64,000 nt of DNA from Clostridiaceae bacterium (GCA_910575435.1 CAJTGI010000009.1:62001-126000), one strand, 5' to 3'. Positions 7,753-16,957 are shown, counted from the stretch's first letter. The notes: generated by a model not told the origin, from the sequence alone. Numbers and translations: made by a program.

Positions 7753-8961
7753 ATGATGCAAAAGAGAGAGATTTTAATTTACGCATATGAATATACGAAT
7801 TTTTATCACGAAAAATATAATAACATTGACTTGGATGCGCCCTGGGAGGAGTTTCCTGTAACTACAAAACAGGAAATAGCACACGGGGGACTTTCTGTGG
7901 TTTCCTCCCAATATTTTTCAAAACTGGGCGGTTCTGATATCATTTCTGATTACACATCTGGCTCTACTGGGGAATATATGGAAACTTACACAACGAAGGC
8001 GGAACAGAAGAAGTCTATGCTCTCTTTGTGGCTATACCGAAAAAAATATTATGGCATAGATACCAGTTCAAAGTTATGTTATTTTTTTACTTTCCATCGT
8101 GGCGGGGAAAGATCAGAATTCGAGTATCGCAAAAATGGATTAGGAATTTCAAAGGAATTTCTAACAGAAGATAACCTGGAAGAAATCTTTGAAGAGATAT
8201 ATCGTTTTGAACCACAATGGATGCTTTTGCAGCCAAGCGTAGCTATGATTTTAGCCAGATATCTGTTTGAAACCGGAACAGAGCCTATTCCCTCTTTGAA
8301 ATATATCGAACTGTCTGGAGAAATGTTTACAGAACAGCAGGGAAACTTTATCGGCAGGGCGTTTCAAGTTTTGGTGGCAAGCCAATATGGGTGTAATGAG
8401 ATGGGGACGATTGCCTATCAATGTCCTTGTGGAAGCCTTCATGTTATGGAGCATAATGTCCATGTAGAAATTCTAAATAATGGTCATCCTGTGGAGGAGG
8501 AAGAGGATGGAAATATTATAGTTACAGCAAAAAACAATCTGGTGATGCCGTTGGTAAAATATAACACAGGGGATATTGGCAGGTTTCGGAAAGTTCAGTG
8601 CAAATGTGGAAACCGAGGAGCAGTAATTCAGCTGAAGGGAGCAAGAAAAGATGACTTGGTAATGATGGATGATGGGACCGCCATATCTGCCAGTTTCTTT
8701 CATCGGGTATTTCAGGAAGTCCAGTGGGGGATAGAAGGCAGAATATTCCAGTATAGGGTGGAACAGGAGGAAATAGACGTGTTTGTAGTATCTGTCGCTA
8801 CCGATGAGGAACAGGGAAAGATTGAATCATTGTTTTGCCAATCTATCAAGACGACTAGGTTATCTCATGCGACATTCCAGTTCCGGTATTATCGGTATCT
8901 TTTGCCGGAAAAACAGACGGGCAAATTGAAATTTTTTATCTGTAATGCAGGAAAAGATTAG
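7753..8961 (+). CDS. PaaK/CapK-like AMP-forming ligase
   Basis: This 402-residue member of the ANL adenylating superfamily has the phosphate loop YTSGSTGEYMETYTT (about residue 65 on), the SQYGCNEMG core motif and a YNTGDIGRF hinge region. Two Cys pairs (CPCGSLH and CKCGNRG) match the metal-binding pairs common in phenylacetate-CoA ligase-like proteins. Such enzymes activate a carboxylic acid as acyl-AMP and pass it to a thiol. Here the likely acceptor is the ACP two genes upstream. It starts 20 bases after the BtrH-like gene with AGGGG before ATG 7753 (ATG 7756 is also in frame). It is followed by a terminator. The acid is unknown. Confidence 0.8.
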   Translation: MMQKREILIYAYEYTNFYHEKYNNIDLDAPWEEFPVTTKQEIAHGGLSVVSSQYFSKLGGSDIISDYTSGSTGEYMETYTTKAEQKKSMLSLWLYRKKYYGIDTSSKLCYFFTFHRGGERSEFEYRKNGLGISKEFLTEDNLEEIFEEIYRFEPQWMLLQPSVAMILARYLFETGTEPIPSLKYIELSGEMFTEQQGNFIGRAFQVLVASQYGCNEMGTIAYQCPCGSLHVMEHNVHVEILNNGHPVEEEEDGNIIVTAKNNLVMPLVKYNTGDIGRFRKVQCKCGNRGAVIQLKGARKDDLVMMDDGTAISASFFHRVFQEVQWGIEGRIFQYRVEQEEIDVFVVSVATDEEQGKIESLFCQSIKTTRLSHATFQFRYYRYLLPEKQTGKLKFFICNAGKD

Positions 8962-9062
8962 CATACCGTATGTTCTGTCTATATTCCATTCGAATGTAGC
9001 GTGTGCCAGTGGTGCCAATGGAAATTGTAGAGCAGGAAATTATTTACGCATAAGCAATGAGA

Positions 9063-9091
9063 AACGGCAGGGTGCAAACCTTGTCGTTTTT
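9063..9091 (+). terminator. Intrinsic terminator after the ACP/ligase operon
   Basis: An 11-base stem (9063-9073 with 9078-9088, two G-T pairs) closes a GCAA loop and runs into TTTTT. It separates the ligase operon from the regulatory genes that follow. Confidence 0.7.
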
Positions 9092-9116
9092 AAGTGGATG
9101 TGAAATTTTTACAGGC

Positions 9117-9145
9117 TTGCTTTAGTTCGCTTAACCGACTATAAT
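9117..9145 (+). promoter_or_regulatory. Sigma-A promoter for the two-component genes
   Basis: TTGCTT (9117-9122) and a perfect TATAAT (9140-9145) are separated by exactly 17 bases. It lies just downstream of the terminator and upstream of the response regulator. Confidence 0.7.
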
Positions 9146-9180
9146 AAAGAATGCTTTTAGTTGATTTTGGGAGGTATCTT

Positions 9181-9237
9181 ATGTTTGATTACATGACAGT
9201 GCAGGAATGGGAAAATGATAGAAATCTATTATATTGA
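9181..9237 (+). CDS. 18-codon open frame overlapping the regulator start (leader or HTH remnant)
   Basis: GGGAGG lies 7 bases before ATG 9181, and the frame encodes MFDYMTVQEWENDRNLLY before TGA at 9235-9237. The next gene starts inside it at 9215 in another frame. The beginning (YMTVQE) resembles the start of small excisionase-like HTH proteins, so it may be a remnant of such a gene. It could equally serve as a leader that couples translation into the response regulator. Confidence 0.4.
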   Translation: MFDYMTVQEWENDRNLLY

Positions 9238-9880
9238 AGATGATGAAAATATTGCTATGGCTGTAAAAGAATATCTGAGCCAGAAAGGGTATGCCGTTTC
9301 TATATTTGGAACATTGGAAAGCGGAAAGAAGGCATTGGAAGGTCATATCCCGAGCATTGCGCTGATTGACTGGAATATGCCAGACGGCGATGGAAACAGT
9401 TTTTGCAGATGGATACGCTTAAAATGGAAAGAACTTCCAGTTATTTTTCTGACTGTCCGAGATGATACTCGTGATATTATTTCTGGCTTTGAATATGGGG
9501 CAGATGATTATGTGACAAAACCTTTTGAATTAGAAGTTCTGCATTCCCGCATCCGCGCACTGCTGCGCAGGGCAGGGAATGTGCAGAGCCAGTATCTTTG
9601 CTGCGGTTCTATTTCAATTGACAAAAACAAAATGGCGGTATTTTGCGGCGAAGAAGAAATTACTGTCAGCCAAGCAGAATACCAACTTTTGCAGCTTTTG
9701 ATGGAAAATAAGGGGAAAACCGTCACAAGAGAACGGCTGCTGACTCAAATCTGGGACAATAACGGGAATTATGTCAATGATAATACGTTGACCGTTACAA
9801 TGAAACGGCTTAGAGAAAAACTCCATCATCCGTCCTGCTTAAAAACAATACGGAGTTTTGGCTACCGTATGGAGGATTGA
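9215..9880 (+). CDS. OmpR/PhoB-family response regulator
   Basis: The 221-residue protein has a receiver domain (residues 1-115, acidic pocket EDD near 8-10, phospho-acceptor Asp52 in LIDWNMPDGDG, a KPF motif near residue 106) and a winged-helix DNA-binding domain at the C-terminus ending in SFGYRMED. It should be phosphorylated by the kinase encoded 3 bases downstream and regulate the ABC genes, where a direct repeat overlaps the promoter. The start ATG 9215 lies within the upstream 18-codon frame and has only GGAATGGG ahead, so translation may depend on coupling. The arrangement matches peptide-antibiotic sensing systems. Confidence 0.92.
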   Translation: MIEIYYIEDDENIAMAVKEYLSQKGYAVSIFGTLESGKKALEGHIPSIALIDWNMPDGDGNSFCRWIRLKWKELPVIFLTVRDDTRDIISGFEYGADDYVTKPFELEVLHSRIRALLRRAGNVQSQYLCCGSISIDKNKMAVFCGEEEITVSQAEYQLLQLLMENKGKTVTRERLLTQIWDNNGNYVNDNTLTVTMKRLREKLHHPSCLKTIRSFGYRMED

Positions 9881-9883
9881 AAT

Positions 9884-11188
9884 ATGAGCAAAAAATCAAA
9901 TAGGGAAATAACGGTTCTGTTCGTGTTGTCGGTCAGTCTTATTGTAGCGGCAATGACTACATACCTTCTTACCCTTTACTATCGCCATGTGTGTTTTCAT
10001 ATATTGGGAGGATTTTGTGACAGCATGATTGAAAATAATCCAGATTCCCGGCAGGCTGTTTTGGAAGTATTGAAAATACATGACTTCCATATGACAGGCG
10101 AAAATATATTATCAAATAAATTTGATAATCATGTAATATCAGACTTTGGTTATTATCCATCAAATTTAGGAATTACGGGTACGACAGCCCTTTGGATTGC
10201 CGTTTTAGTTTTTTTGGCAGGCGGCATGCTGTTCCTTTTCTCTTTCTGGTATTGGCATAGAAAATCGGACGCTCGCATCCAAGCATTGACGGAATATTTG
10301 GAAAAAATAAATACAGGCGTTCAGGGATTGGTTTTTGAATCTTCAGATGATGAATTTTCAAAACTGCAAGATGAAATATATAAAACGGTAACGGAACTTT
10401 ACCAGACAAGGGAAGAAGCCCTGACAGCACGAAACAATTTTGCAGAAAATCTTTCTAATATTGCCCATCAGCTGAAAACGCCGATTACGTCTATTTCCTT
10501 AACTGTCCAAATGGCGAAAGAACATTTGGGCGAAATTCATACCGCAGAAACGCCACAAGAGCATGCCTCTATGGCGTGTAAAATGCACGCCAATATCAAG
10601 GATATACAACGGCAGATAAACAGGCTCATGCATTTAGAAGAAGCGTTATTGCTATTGTCCCGCATTGATGCGGGAACGCTTGCATTTGACAGGAAACCAA
10701 CAGATGTTTTTACGATTCTTTCTCTGGCATCGGACAATTTATATGAATTGTTCATGCAGAAGGGCGTTCTGATTGACGTTCCAGAAATGGGCGAGATGAA
10801 TATCAATGTGGATTTAAACTGGACGATGGAAGCGGTCATGAATTTAATGAAAAACTGTATGGAAGCATCAGGAACAGGCACTGCTGTCCATTGTTCCTAT
10901 GAAAAAAATCCTCTTTATGTGCAGATACGGATATGGGACGAGGGGGAGGGATTTGCAAAAGAAGACTTTCCCCATCTGTTTGAGCGGTTCTATCGTGGGG
11001 AAAACGCAAAAAATACTGGAATCGGGATAGGACTTTCCCTTACAAAAGCAATTATAGAAATGCAAAACGGAATCATCCGTGCATTCAATTTTCCGAATGG
11101 CGGGGCATGTTTTGAGGTTCGTTTTTATAATTCGCAAAAAAGGTGCGAAGTTTTGCCAGGCTCGAAAACACCTCGCCAGGCACGATAA
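9884..11188 (+). CDS. Sensor histidine kinase
   Basis: The 434-residue membrane kinase has a first transmembrane segment at about residues 9-28, an external loop of about 70 residues and a second segment near 103-123. A short linker follows, then the dimerisation box with His195 in IAHQLKTPITS, and a C-terminal ATPase domain with N-box NLMKNCMEAS, DEGEGF and GIGIGLSL. It is longer than BceS-type intramembrane kinases because it has a real external loop. It should phosphorylate the regulator encoded immediately upstream. GGAGG lies 8 bases before ATG 9884. Signal unknown; an antimicrobial peptide is a reasonable guess from the adjacent transporter. Confidence 0.9.
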   Translation: MSKKSNREITVLFVLSVSLIVAAMTTYLLTLYYRHVCFHILGGFCDSMIENNPDSRQAVLEVLKIHDFHMTGENILSNKFDNHVISDFGYYPSNLGITGTTALWIAVLVFLAGGMLFLFSFWYWHRKSDARIQALTEYLEKINTGVQGLVFESSDDEFSKLQDEIYKTVTELYQTREEALTARNNFAENLSNIAHQLKTPITSISLTVQMAKEHLGEIHTAETPQEHASMACKMHANIKDIQRQINRLMHLEEALLLLSRIDAGTLAFDRKPTDVFTILSLASDNLYELFMQKGVLIDVPEMGEMNINVDLNWTMEAVMNLMKNCMEASGTGTAVHCSYEKNPLYVQIRIWDEGEGFAKEDFPHLFERFYRGENAKNTGIGIGLSLTKAIIEMQNGIIRAFNFPNGGACFEVRFYNSQKRCEVLPGSKTPRQAR

Positions 11189-11200
11189 AAATAGGGCGCA

Positions 11201-11232
11201 GTCACTGAGATGTCACTTCCATTTGTTATAAT
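11201..11232 (+). promoter_or_regulatory. Direct-repeat operator and promoter before the ABC genes
   Basis: GTCACT at 11201-11206 and again at 11212-11217 are spaced 11 bases, one helical turn, the usual layout for OmpR-family regulators. TATAAT at 11227-11232 follows, with no good -35 hexamer, as expected for an activator-dependent promoter. The cognate regulator is probably the one encoded at 9215. Confidence 0.55.
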
Positions 11233-11408
11233 GAAAATACTTTGAGGAATCTCAAATCAAAAACGATGTTGCGAGCAACAAGCTTTTTGAACCTTGCGGC
11301 ATTCATCAAATGACCATGCAGACATGGCTATTTTCCTCATTGCTCGAAGGGATAATAGAAAGATTCATATTAAAGTATAGAGAATAACAAACGGGAGGAT
11401 TTGACAAC

Positions 11409-12089
11409 ATGGAAATACTAAGATGTAACGGTATCGAAAAAGTATTTGGAAAAGGCGATAATCAAGTTACTGCTTTAAATGGAATCAGCCTATCTATTGA
11501 AAAAGGTGATTTTGTCGCAATTATTGGGGCATCCGGCTCTGGAAAATCAACGCTCCTGCATATTCTGGGCAGCGTGGACAAGCCGACAAAAGGCACTGTA
11601 ACAATTGATGGTGTTGACCTTAGCGGATTAAATGCTACGGATGCCGCAATTTTCAGAAGGAGAAAGGTTGGATTGGTATACCAGTTTTACAATCTGATTC
11701 CCACTTTGACAGCAGAAAAAAACATCCTTATGCCTATGCTGCTTGACAAAAGAAAGCCAGACTTGGATTACTTTAAAACGATTGTAAAGACATTGGGGAT
11801 AGAGGACAAACTGGAAAGCCTGCCGAGCCAGCTATCCGGAGGACAGCAGCAGCGGGTCGCAATCGCAAGGTCTCTGATTTACCGTCCTGCCATCCTCTTT
11901 GCTGATGAACCGACAGGAAACCTTGACCAAAAAAATTCAAAGGAAATTATTGACCTCTTAAAACTGTCAAACCGAAATTTAAAACAGACGATACTCCTTA
12001 TTACCCATGACGAAAAAATTGCATTGGAAGCTGACCGAATTGTGACCATCGAAGACGGACAAATTGTCAGCGACCAGAAGCGGAGGTGA
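11409..12089 (+). CDS. ABC transporter ATP-binding protein (BceA/MacB-like)
   Basis: The 226-residue ATPase has Walker A GASGSGKST, Q-loop VYQFYNLIP, signature LSGGQQQRVAIARS, Walker B ILFADEPTGNLD and a switch His in ITHDE. It belongs to the LolD/MacB/BceA group that drives FtsX-type permeases. GGGAGGATTTGACAAC precedes ATG 11409. The gene ends next to the permease start and the two form one transporter. With the upstream two-component system it probably gives protection against a peptide antibiotic or detaches one from its target; this role is inferred. Confidence 0.93.
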   Translation: MEILRCNGIEKVFGKGDNQVTALNGISLSIEKGDFVAIIGASGSGKSTLLHILGSVDKPTKGTVTIDGVDLSGLNATDAAIFRRRKVGLVYQFYNLIPTLTAEKNILMPMLLDKRKPDLDYFKTIVKTLGIEDKLESLPSQLSGGQQQRVAIARSLIYRPAILFADEPTGNLDQKNSKEIIDLLKLSNRNLKQTILLITHDEKIALEADRIVTIEDGQIVSDQKRR

Positions 12090-12094
12090 GCAGC

Positions 12095-14302
12095 ATGTGG
12101 AAGGACTACTCCAAAAGCTATATTAAGAATAATCGTGCATCCAGTATATCAATTATGGCGGCTGCTTTTGTTGCTACCATGTTTTTGTCGCTGTTATGCA
12201 GTATCGCTTACAATTTTTGGGCGTATGATGTGGAACAAATCATATTAGAGGAGGGCGACTGGCAGGGGCGCATTGTTTGTGAATCATTAGGTTCTGATGA
12301 TTTATCAGAAGATAATTTATTATCTTTGGTATGTCAATTTGCGAATGTAAAAAAAGCAGTTATTAACGATGAATTATCCCAAAAAGAAAAAATAGTGGCG
12401 GATGTTTATTTTAAGAATGCCAGAACGATTTATCGTGATATGCCACTAATTGCAGCACAGCTTGGGCTAAATGAAGATTCCATACAATACAATTCATTGC
12501 TCCTGTCCCGCTATTTTATACACGACCCAGAGGACGAGACGCCGCCAATGCTTTTGACACTGTATGTGGTGATACTGATTATTGTGGCAGTGTCGTTAAT
12601 CTTAATTATCCGAGGCTCTTTTGAATTATCCATGAATGCCAGAATCCATCAATTTGGTATATTTTCGAGTATTGGGGCTACACCAAGGCAAATTAGAACC
12701 TGTCTGTTGCAGGAAGCGATGGCTTTAAGCATACTGCCAATGCTAATTGGAAGTATGTCTGGGATTTTAATTAGCTATGGGGTAATAAAAGCAATCAATT
12801 TTTTTGCTTCGGATGTATCTGGACGCCACGAGGCTGTTTTTCAGTATCATCCGTCTATATTTGCGGCTACGGTGTTCATTTCATTCTTAACCGTAATTTT
12901 TTCTGCGTGGATTCCCGCAAGAAAACTGAGCAGGATGACGCCGCTTGAAGCAATCAGAAATACAAGCGGTTTGTTGTTAAAGAAAAAGAAACATTCTCGG
13001 TTTTTATCTTGTATTTTTGGCATGAAAGGGGAACTTGTAGGAAATGCATTAAAGGCTCAGAAGAAACATTTACGGATATCCACATTGTCATTATTGCTGT
13101 CTTTTCTGGGTTTTTCTATCATGCTCTGCTTTACTACCCTTACATATATCAGTACCAGATATACTTATTTTGAACGGTATCAGAATGTGTGGGATATCAT
13201 GATAACCTTAAAGGACACGAAAATATGGGATTTTGGCTTGACAGATGAATTGCAGGATATTTCGGGGATACAAGATGCCACGGTATATCAAAAGGCGGAA
13301 GCGATGACATTTCTGCCAGAGGGATTACAGAGCGATGAACTGTCATCACTTGGCGGGTTTGAATCAGTTTCGGGAACGCCGAATGAAAATGGGCAGTTTC
13401 AAGTATCTGCACCGATTGTTGTTCTGGATGACACAAGTTTTTTAAACTTCTGCTCACAGATTGGGATTACGCCAAGTCTTGATGGCGCAATCGTATTAAA
13501 CCAGATTTGGGATAGCATAAACAGCAATTTCCGCTATAAAGAATATGTTCCTTTTGTGAGGGAGGATAACCAGCAAACAGCATTTTATAAAGACGATAAA
13601 GTCGTAGAAATCCCTGTTTTATCTTATACACAGAAAGCCCCCGCGCTAAGGGAAGAATATGATAATTATGCCCTTGTACATTTTATTCCGCTTACCATGT
13701 GGAATAAAACTTTGGGAGAGGTATGTGAGGCGGAAACTGACAGCTATATCCGTATTCTTTCAAAGGTCACTGCAAATCTTGCGGATTTAAATGGTCTGGA
13801 ACAGGAAATCGTGCGGCTTGTATCGGAGCAGTATGAAATTGAAAGTGAAAACCGAGTACGGGAAAGATTGTCTAATGACAGTTTATTCCAAGGCATGGTA
13901 TTGATTTTTGGTGCTTTTTGTGTATTGCTTGCCATGATTGGAATTGCGAATGTCTTTTCAAATACGTTAGGGTTTCTCCGTCAAAGGAATCGAGAATTTG
14001 CCCAATATATGTCCATTGGCTTGACACCGCAGGAAATGAGGAAAATGTTCTGTATTGAAGCGTTTGTAATAGCAGGGAAACCACTTTTGATTACATTGCC
14101 GCTTACCGTACTGTTTGTGCAGTTTGCCGTAACAGCAAGCTATTTAGACCCGATGGTATTCTGGTCGGAAGCCCCGATCCTGCCTATTTTGATATTTGCG
14201 GCTGCGATAGTATTGTTTGTTGCACTTGCTTATTATATTGGCGGAAAGCGTCTCTTGCAGTGTGACTTGAATGAAACATTGCGGAATGATGCGTTGATTT
14301 AA
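12095..14302 (+). CDS. FtsX-like ABC permease (BceB-type)
   Basis: The 735-residue membrane protein has a first transmembrane segment near residue 20-40, a cluster near 155-285, another segment near 325, a large external domain of about 250 residues, and a final group of segments from about residue 590. It contains the FtsX motif GIFSSIGATPRQIR. The second permease half has the matching FAQYMSIGLTPQEMR. ATG 12095 is preferred because GGAGGTGA sits 5 bases ahead; GTG 12086 overlapping the ATPase stop is possible. It pairs with the ATPase just upstream. Substrate likely a peptide or cell-wall-active compound. Confidence 0.9.
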   Translation: MWKDYSKSYIKNNRASSISIMAAAFVATMFLSLLCSIAYNFWAYDVEQIILEEGDWQGRIVCESLGSDDLSEDNLLSLVCQFANVKKAVINDELSQKEKIVADVYFKNARTIYRDMPLIAAQLGLNEDSIQYNSLLLSRYFIHDPEDETPPMLLTLYVVILIIVAVSLILIIRGSFELSMNARIHQFGIFSSIGATPRQIRTCLLQEAMALSILPMLIGSMSGILISYGVIKAINFFASDVSGRHEAVFQYHPSIFAATVFISFLTVIFSAWIPARKLSRMTPLEAIRNTSGLLLKKKKHSRFLSCIFGMKGELVGNALKAQKKHLRISTLSLLLSFLGFSIMLCFTTLTYISTRYTYFERYQNVWDIMITLKDTKIWDFGLTDELQDISGIQDATVYQKAEAMTFLPEGLQSDELSSLGGFESVSGTPNENGQFQVSAPIVVLDDTSFLNFCSQIGITPSLDGAIVLNQIWDSINSNFRYKEYVPFVREDNQQTAFYKDDKVVEIPVLSYTQKAPALREEYDNYALVHFIPLTMWNKTLGEVCEAETDSYIRILSKVTANLADLNGLEQEIVRLVSEQYEIESENRVRERLSNDSLFQGMVLIFGAFCVLLAMIGIANVFSNTLGFLRQRNREFAQYMSIGLTPQEMRKMFCIEAFVIAGKPLLITLPLTVLFVQFAVTASYLDPMVFWSEAPILPILIFAAAIVLFVALAYYIGGKRLLQCDLNETLRNDALI

Positions 14303-14573
14303 TTGTGTCCTGTAAATTTAAGAAACGAAGGAAGTAATCTTAAGGATTGAAAATTAAATAGCACATAGATGGAAGAATGGATTGTCAGCCAACGGACAAG
14401 GCTGACCGCCGCCGAATCCCTGCCTCCTTTTATTTTTCCCATGGAAATCTTGATTTTTACGCTATTTAATAGTAAAATGATGATATGGTGTCTGGAGGGT
14501 TGCGGGAGCCGCAAGGCATCGGAGCGTCCGCGGCATCAGCTGGGAGTAAAATATAGAAAGGTTGGTGGAATGC

Positions 14574-14921
14574 ATGCCTAATTATCTGGCGTTTGAATCC
14601 ATGACGGAGGGATTGGAAAATAAGGTGAAGCAGGATTTGAAGTTCAAGACAGGGAATTTTCTCTGGAAGATTAAGTTTAATGTCCCCCTTGATCCCAAGA
14701 CGGTAAATAATGTAAATTTGTATGTGACGACGATGAGCATGTCGCCTCTAAAGACCGCGATTCGATATAATTCTTTGGAGAATGAGATCGAGGTGGAGCC
14801 TTTGGAGCCTTATGCCCAGAATGAGTCCTACATATTGAATATCACCACGAAGGTCACGTCTCTCAATGGAAAGCCGCTGAAGGAGCCATTGCAGGTGCAG
14901 TTTAAGATTGACGATTTATAA
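14574..14921 (+). CDS. Small Ig-like domain protein
   Basis: The 115-residue protein has no signal peptide or membrane segment. The sequence WKIKFNVPLDPKTVNN, YNSLENEIEVEPL and Y-I-L-N-I-T-T-K-V resembles a single bacterial Ig-like (Big_5/SbsA-type) domain. ATG 14574 was chosen with GGTGG 5 bases ahead; a TTG at 14562 would add four residues. It ends 8 bases before the YesM-type kinase gene and is probably co-transcribed. Role unknown. The 271 bases before it (14303-14573) hold no supported gene. Confidence 0.6.
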   Translation: MPNYLAFESMTEGLENKVKQDLKFKTGNFLWKIKFNVPLDPKTVNNVNLYVTTMSMSPLKTAIRYNSLENEIEVEPLEPYAQNESYILNITTKVTSLNGKPLKEPLQVQFKIDDL

Positions 14922-14929
14922 AGGATTAT

Positions 14930-16735
14930 ATGAAGAAAAATTTTTTAAAAAGATTTAGATTTAGAAATATTAGGTTTCGTGAAAGAATGCTTCTTATTTA
15001 TATAATAGGAGGCATTATTCCTTTTCTGCTGGCAATTCTTTATTCCAATGCCCGCAGCAGGACGATTATGCTGGATCAGACCAAGGAGGCGGAGATGGAG
15101 GAAATCGCCCTGATATCCAGCAGCATTTCCCAGTCCATGCGTGTGGCCGAGCAGGCTTCCGACCATATCTACGGGGATGAAGAGGTGAGGCAGATTGTTT
15201 CCCGCCTGAAAAATAAAGAATACAAGAGCCAGGAAGATTTTGAGCGGGATTGCCGGAAGATGGATTTTATTGACGAATACCTGGATTATTTCCAGGAAAA
15301 CATTGCCGACATTATTATATATGTAGAGAATTCGGATAGGACTTCCAACCGCTATATCACCTTCGTGGATAGCGATACGATCAAAGCCAAGCATTGGTAT
15401 AACTATACCGCCTCTTATGAGGGGAATGTATACTGGTCTTATGATATCGATAAGAGGAGCGGGCAGAAGACTATGCAGATGACCCGGTGCATTCCGAACG
15501 AGAAGGGAGGGATGCTGGGAATCCTGCAAATTGTTCTGGAGATGAATGAATTTACTGGGAAGCTTTCCAAGAGGGAGGAGGGGACTGCCATACTCTCTGG
15601 AAATGACGAAGCGATAGTCAGGAATTTTCCCATAGGAAAGACCGAGAAGCACATCATCGGCAAACTCAAGGATTTTAAGAGGGAGGAGGACTCCCTCCTC
15701 ATGAATTTTTGGACTCAGAGGCATCTGCTAACTTATCAGAGGATATATGGCAGAAGCGGCATGGAATACTATACCGTTGCAAGTATCCAGAATTATCGCA
15801 ATATCATGTCCAATGTGAGCAGGACTAATTTTGTCAGTTTGACTACTGTTGCTGTGGGGTTAGTGATTTCTATCGGGCTGATTCTTTTCTTTTCTATTTT
15901 ATTTGAGAATCGCATTCAGAAACTATTTCAGCAGATGCACCGGGTAGCCACGGGAGAGTATGAAAAGGTGGAGCCTTTGGAGGGCACGGACGAGGTAGGC
16001 TTGATCTTTGGCGAGCTGGAGCAGATGATGAAGGAGATTCAAGTGCTGACAGAGCAAGTAGTGCAGGAGCAGGTACAGAAGGAAAGGCTTCACACCCGGC
16101 AGAAGGAAGTAGAATTTAAGATGCTGGCCGATCAGATCAATCCTCATTTTATTTATAATACCCTGGAAACCATTCGAATGAAGGCGAAGATGAACAGGCA
16201 GCCTGAGATTGAGGAATTGGTGAAAATGCTGGCCAAAATAATGCGGAGGAATATCCAGGCGGGCCCCCAGATGGTGACTTTAAGTTCGGAACTGGAATTG
16301 ACGGAAAATTATCTGGTAATACAAAAGTATCGTTTTGGGGATCGGATTATTTCAAGCATGACGGTGGATGAACGGGTGGATCTGGATTGCATGGTGCTTC
16401 CGCTGATAATGCAGCCTTTTGTGGAAAATGCCTTTGTGCATGGCCTGGAGTTCGTGGATGGAAGAGGTGCGCTGGGGATACACGTCATGCAGGAGGAAGA
16501 AGAAATCCATATCATGATAGAGGATAATGGCGTGGGAATTGATAGCGAATCCTTGGCCAAAATCCAGAAAGACTTGCGGGAGGGTGCGTCCACGGATAGC
16601 AGACATGTGGGAATCAATAACGTGAATCAGAGGATCCGCATCAAATATGGAAGCGAATATGGGGTGGCCATGGATAGCCAGGTAGGCAAGGGAACTAGGA
16701 TCACGCTTTGCTTTCCTGTGAATTATATAGATTAA
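14930..16735 (+). CDS. YesM-family sensor histidine kinase
   Basis: The 601-residue kinase has transmembrane segments near residues 20-38 and 300-322, an external sensor region of about 260 residues between them, a HAMP-like linker, then the His_kinase domain with His406 in DQINPHFIYNTLE and a C-terminal ATPase domain (VENAFVHG, DNGVGI). Such kinases usually pair with an AraC-type YesN regulator that controls sugar-transport genes. No such regulator is adjacent here, so the partner must be encoded elsewhere. The transporter genes that follow are the likely targets. Confidence 0.88.
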   Translation: MKKNFLKRFRFRNIRFRERMLLIYIIGGIIPFLLAILYSNARSRTIMLDQTKEAEMEEIALISSSISQSMRVAEQASDHIYGDEEVRQIVSRLKNKEYKSQEDFERDCRKMDFIDEYLDYFQENIADIIIYVENSDRTSNRYITFVDSDTIKAKHWYNYTASYEGNVYWSYDIDKRSGQKTMQMTRCIPNEKGGMLGILQIVLEMNEFTGKLSKREEGTAILSGNDEAIVRNFPIGKTEKHIIGKLKDFKREEDSLLMNFWTQRHLLTYQRIYGRSGMEYYTVASIQNYRNIMSNVSRTNFVSLTTVAVGLVISIGLILFFSILFENRIQKLFQQMHRVATGEYEKVEPLEGTDEVGLIFGELEQMMKEIQVLTEQVVQEQVQKERLHTRQKEVEFKMLADQINPHFIYNTLETIRMKAKMNRQPEIEELVKMLAKIMRRNIQAGPQMVTLSSELELTENYLVIQKYRFGDRIISSMTVDERVDLDCMVLPLIMQPFVENAFVHGLEFVDGRGALGIHVMQEEEEIHIMIEDNGVGIDSESLAKIQKDLREGASTDSRHVGINNVNQRIRIKYGSEYGVAMDSQVGKGTRITLCFPVNYID

Positions 16736-16877
16736 AGGCAATTCAAAGTCCAGATTCAAGCACCTTTATGAGCAATATGAACAGAAATGGATGCATTTTT
16801 TTGTGTAAATTTTCGTAATTATATGATATTTTATTAAAAACTGTAATTTTTGGGGTAAAAAAATTAAATTTTTATGG

Positions 16878-16905
16878 TTACTTTTGTGCAATTTTATGAT
16901 ATACT
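16878..16905 (+). promoter_or_regulatory. Extended -10 promoter before the surface-protein gene
   Basis: TGATATACT (16897-16905) is an extended -10 element; TTACTT at 16878-16883 may serve as -35 with a 16-base spacer. The stretch TTTGTGCAATTTTATGATA around it recurs with one change near 48648-48666. Confidence 0.4.
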
Positions 16906-16957
16906 AGTTAAGTACATCTGATTGTGTGCGTATTTTAATATCAAGAGGAGGATTAGG

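Noticed and set aside
9884-14302. Kinase and ABC genes considered as a strict BceRS-BceAB system
   Set aside because: The kinase has an external loop of about 70 residues between its membrane segments, unlike intramembrane-sensing BceS, so I give only a general resemblance.
14945-15724. Minus-strand open frame of 259 codons opposite the YesM kinase
   Set aside because: Antisense to the sensor region of a full-length kinase, with no ribosome site.
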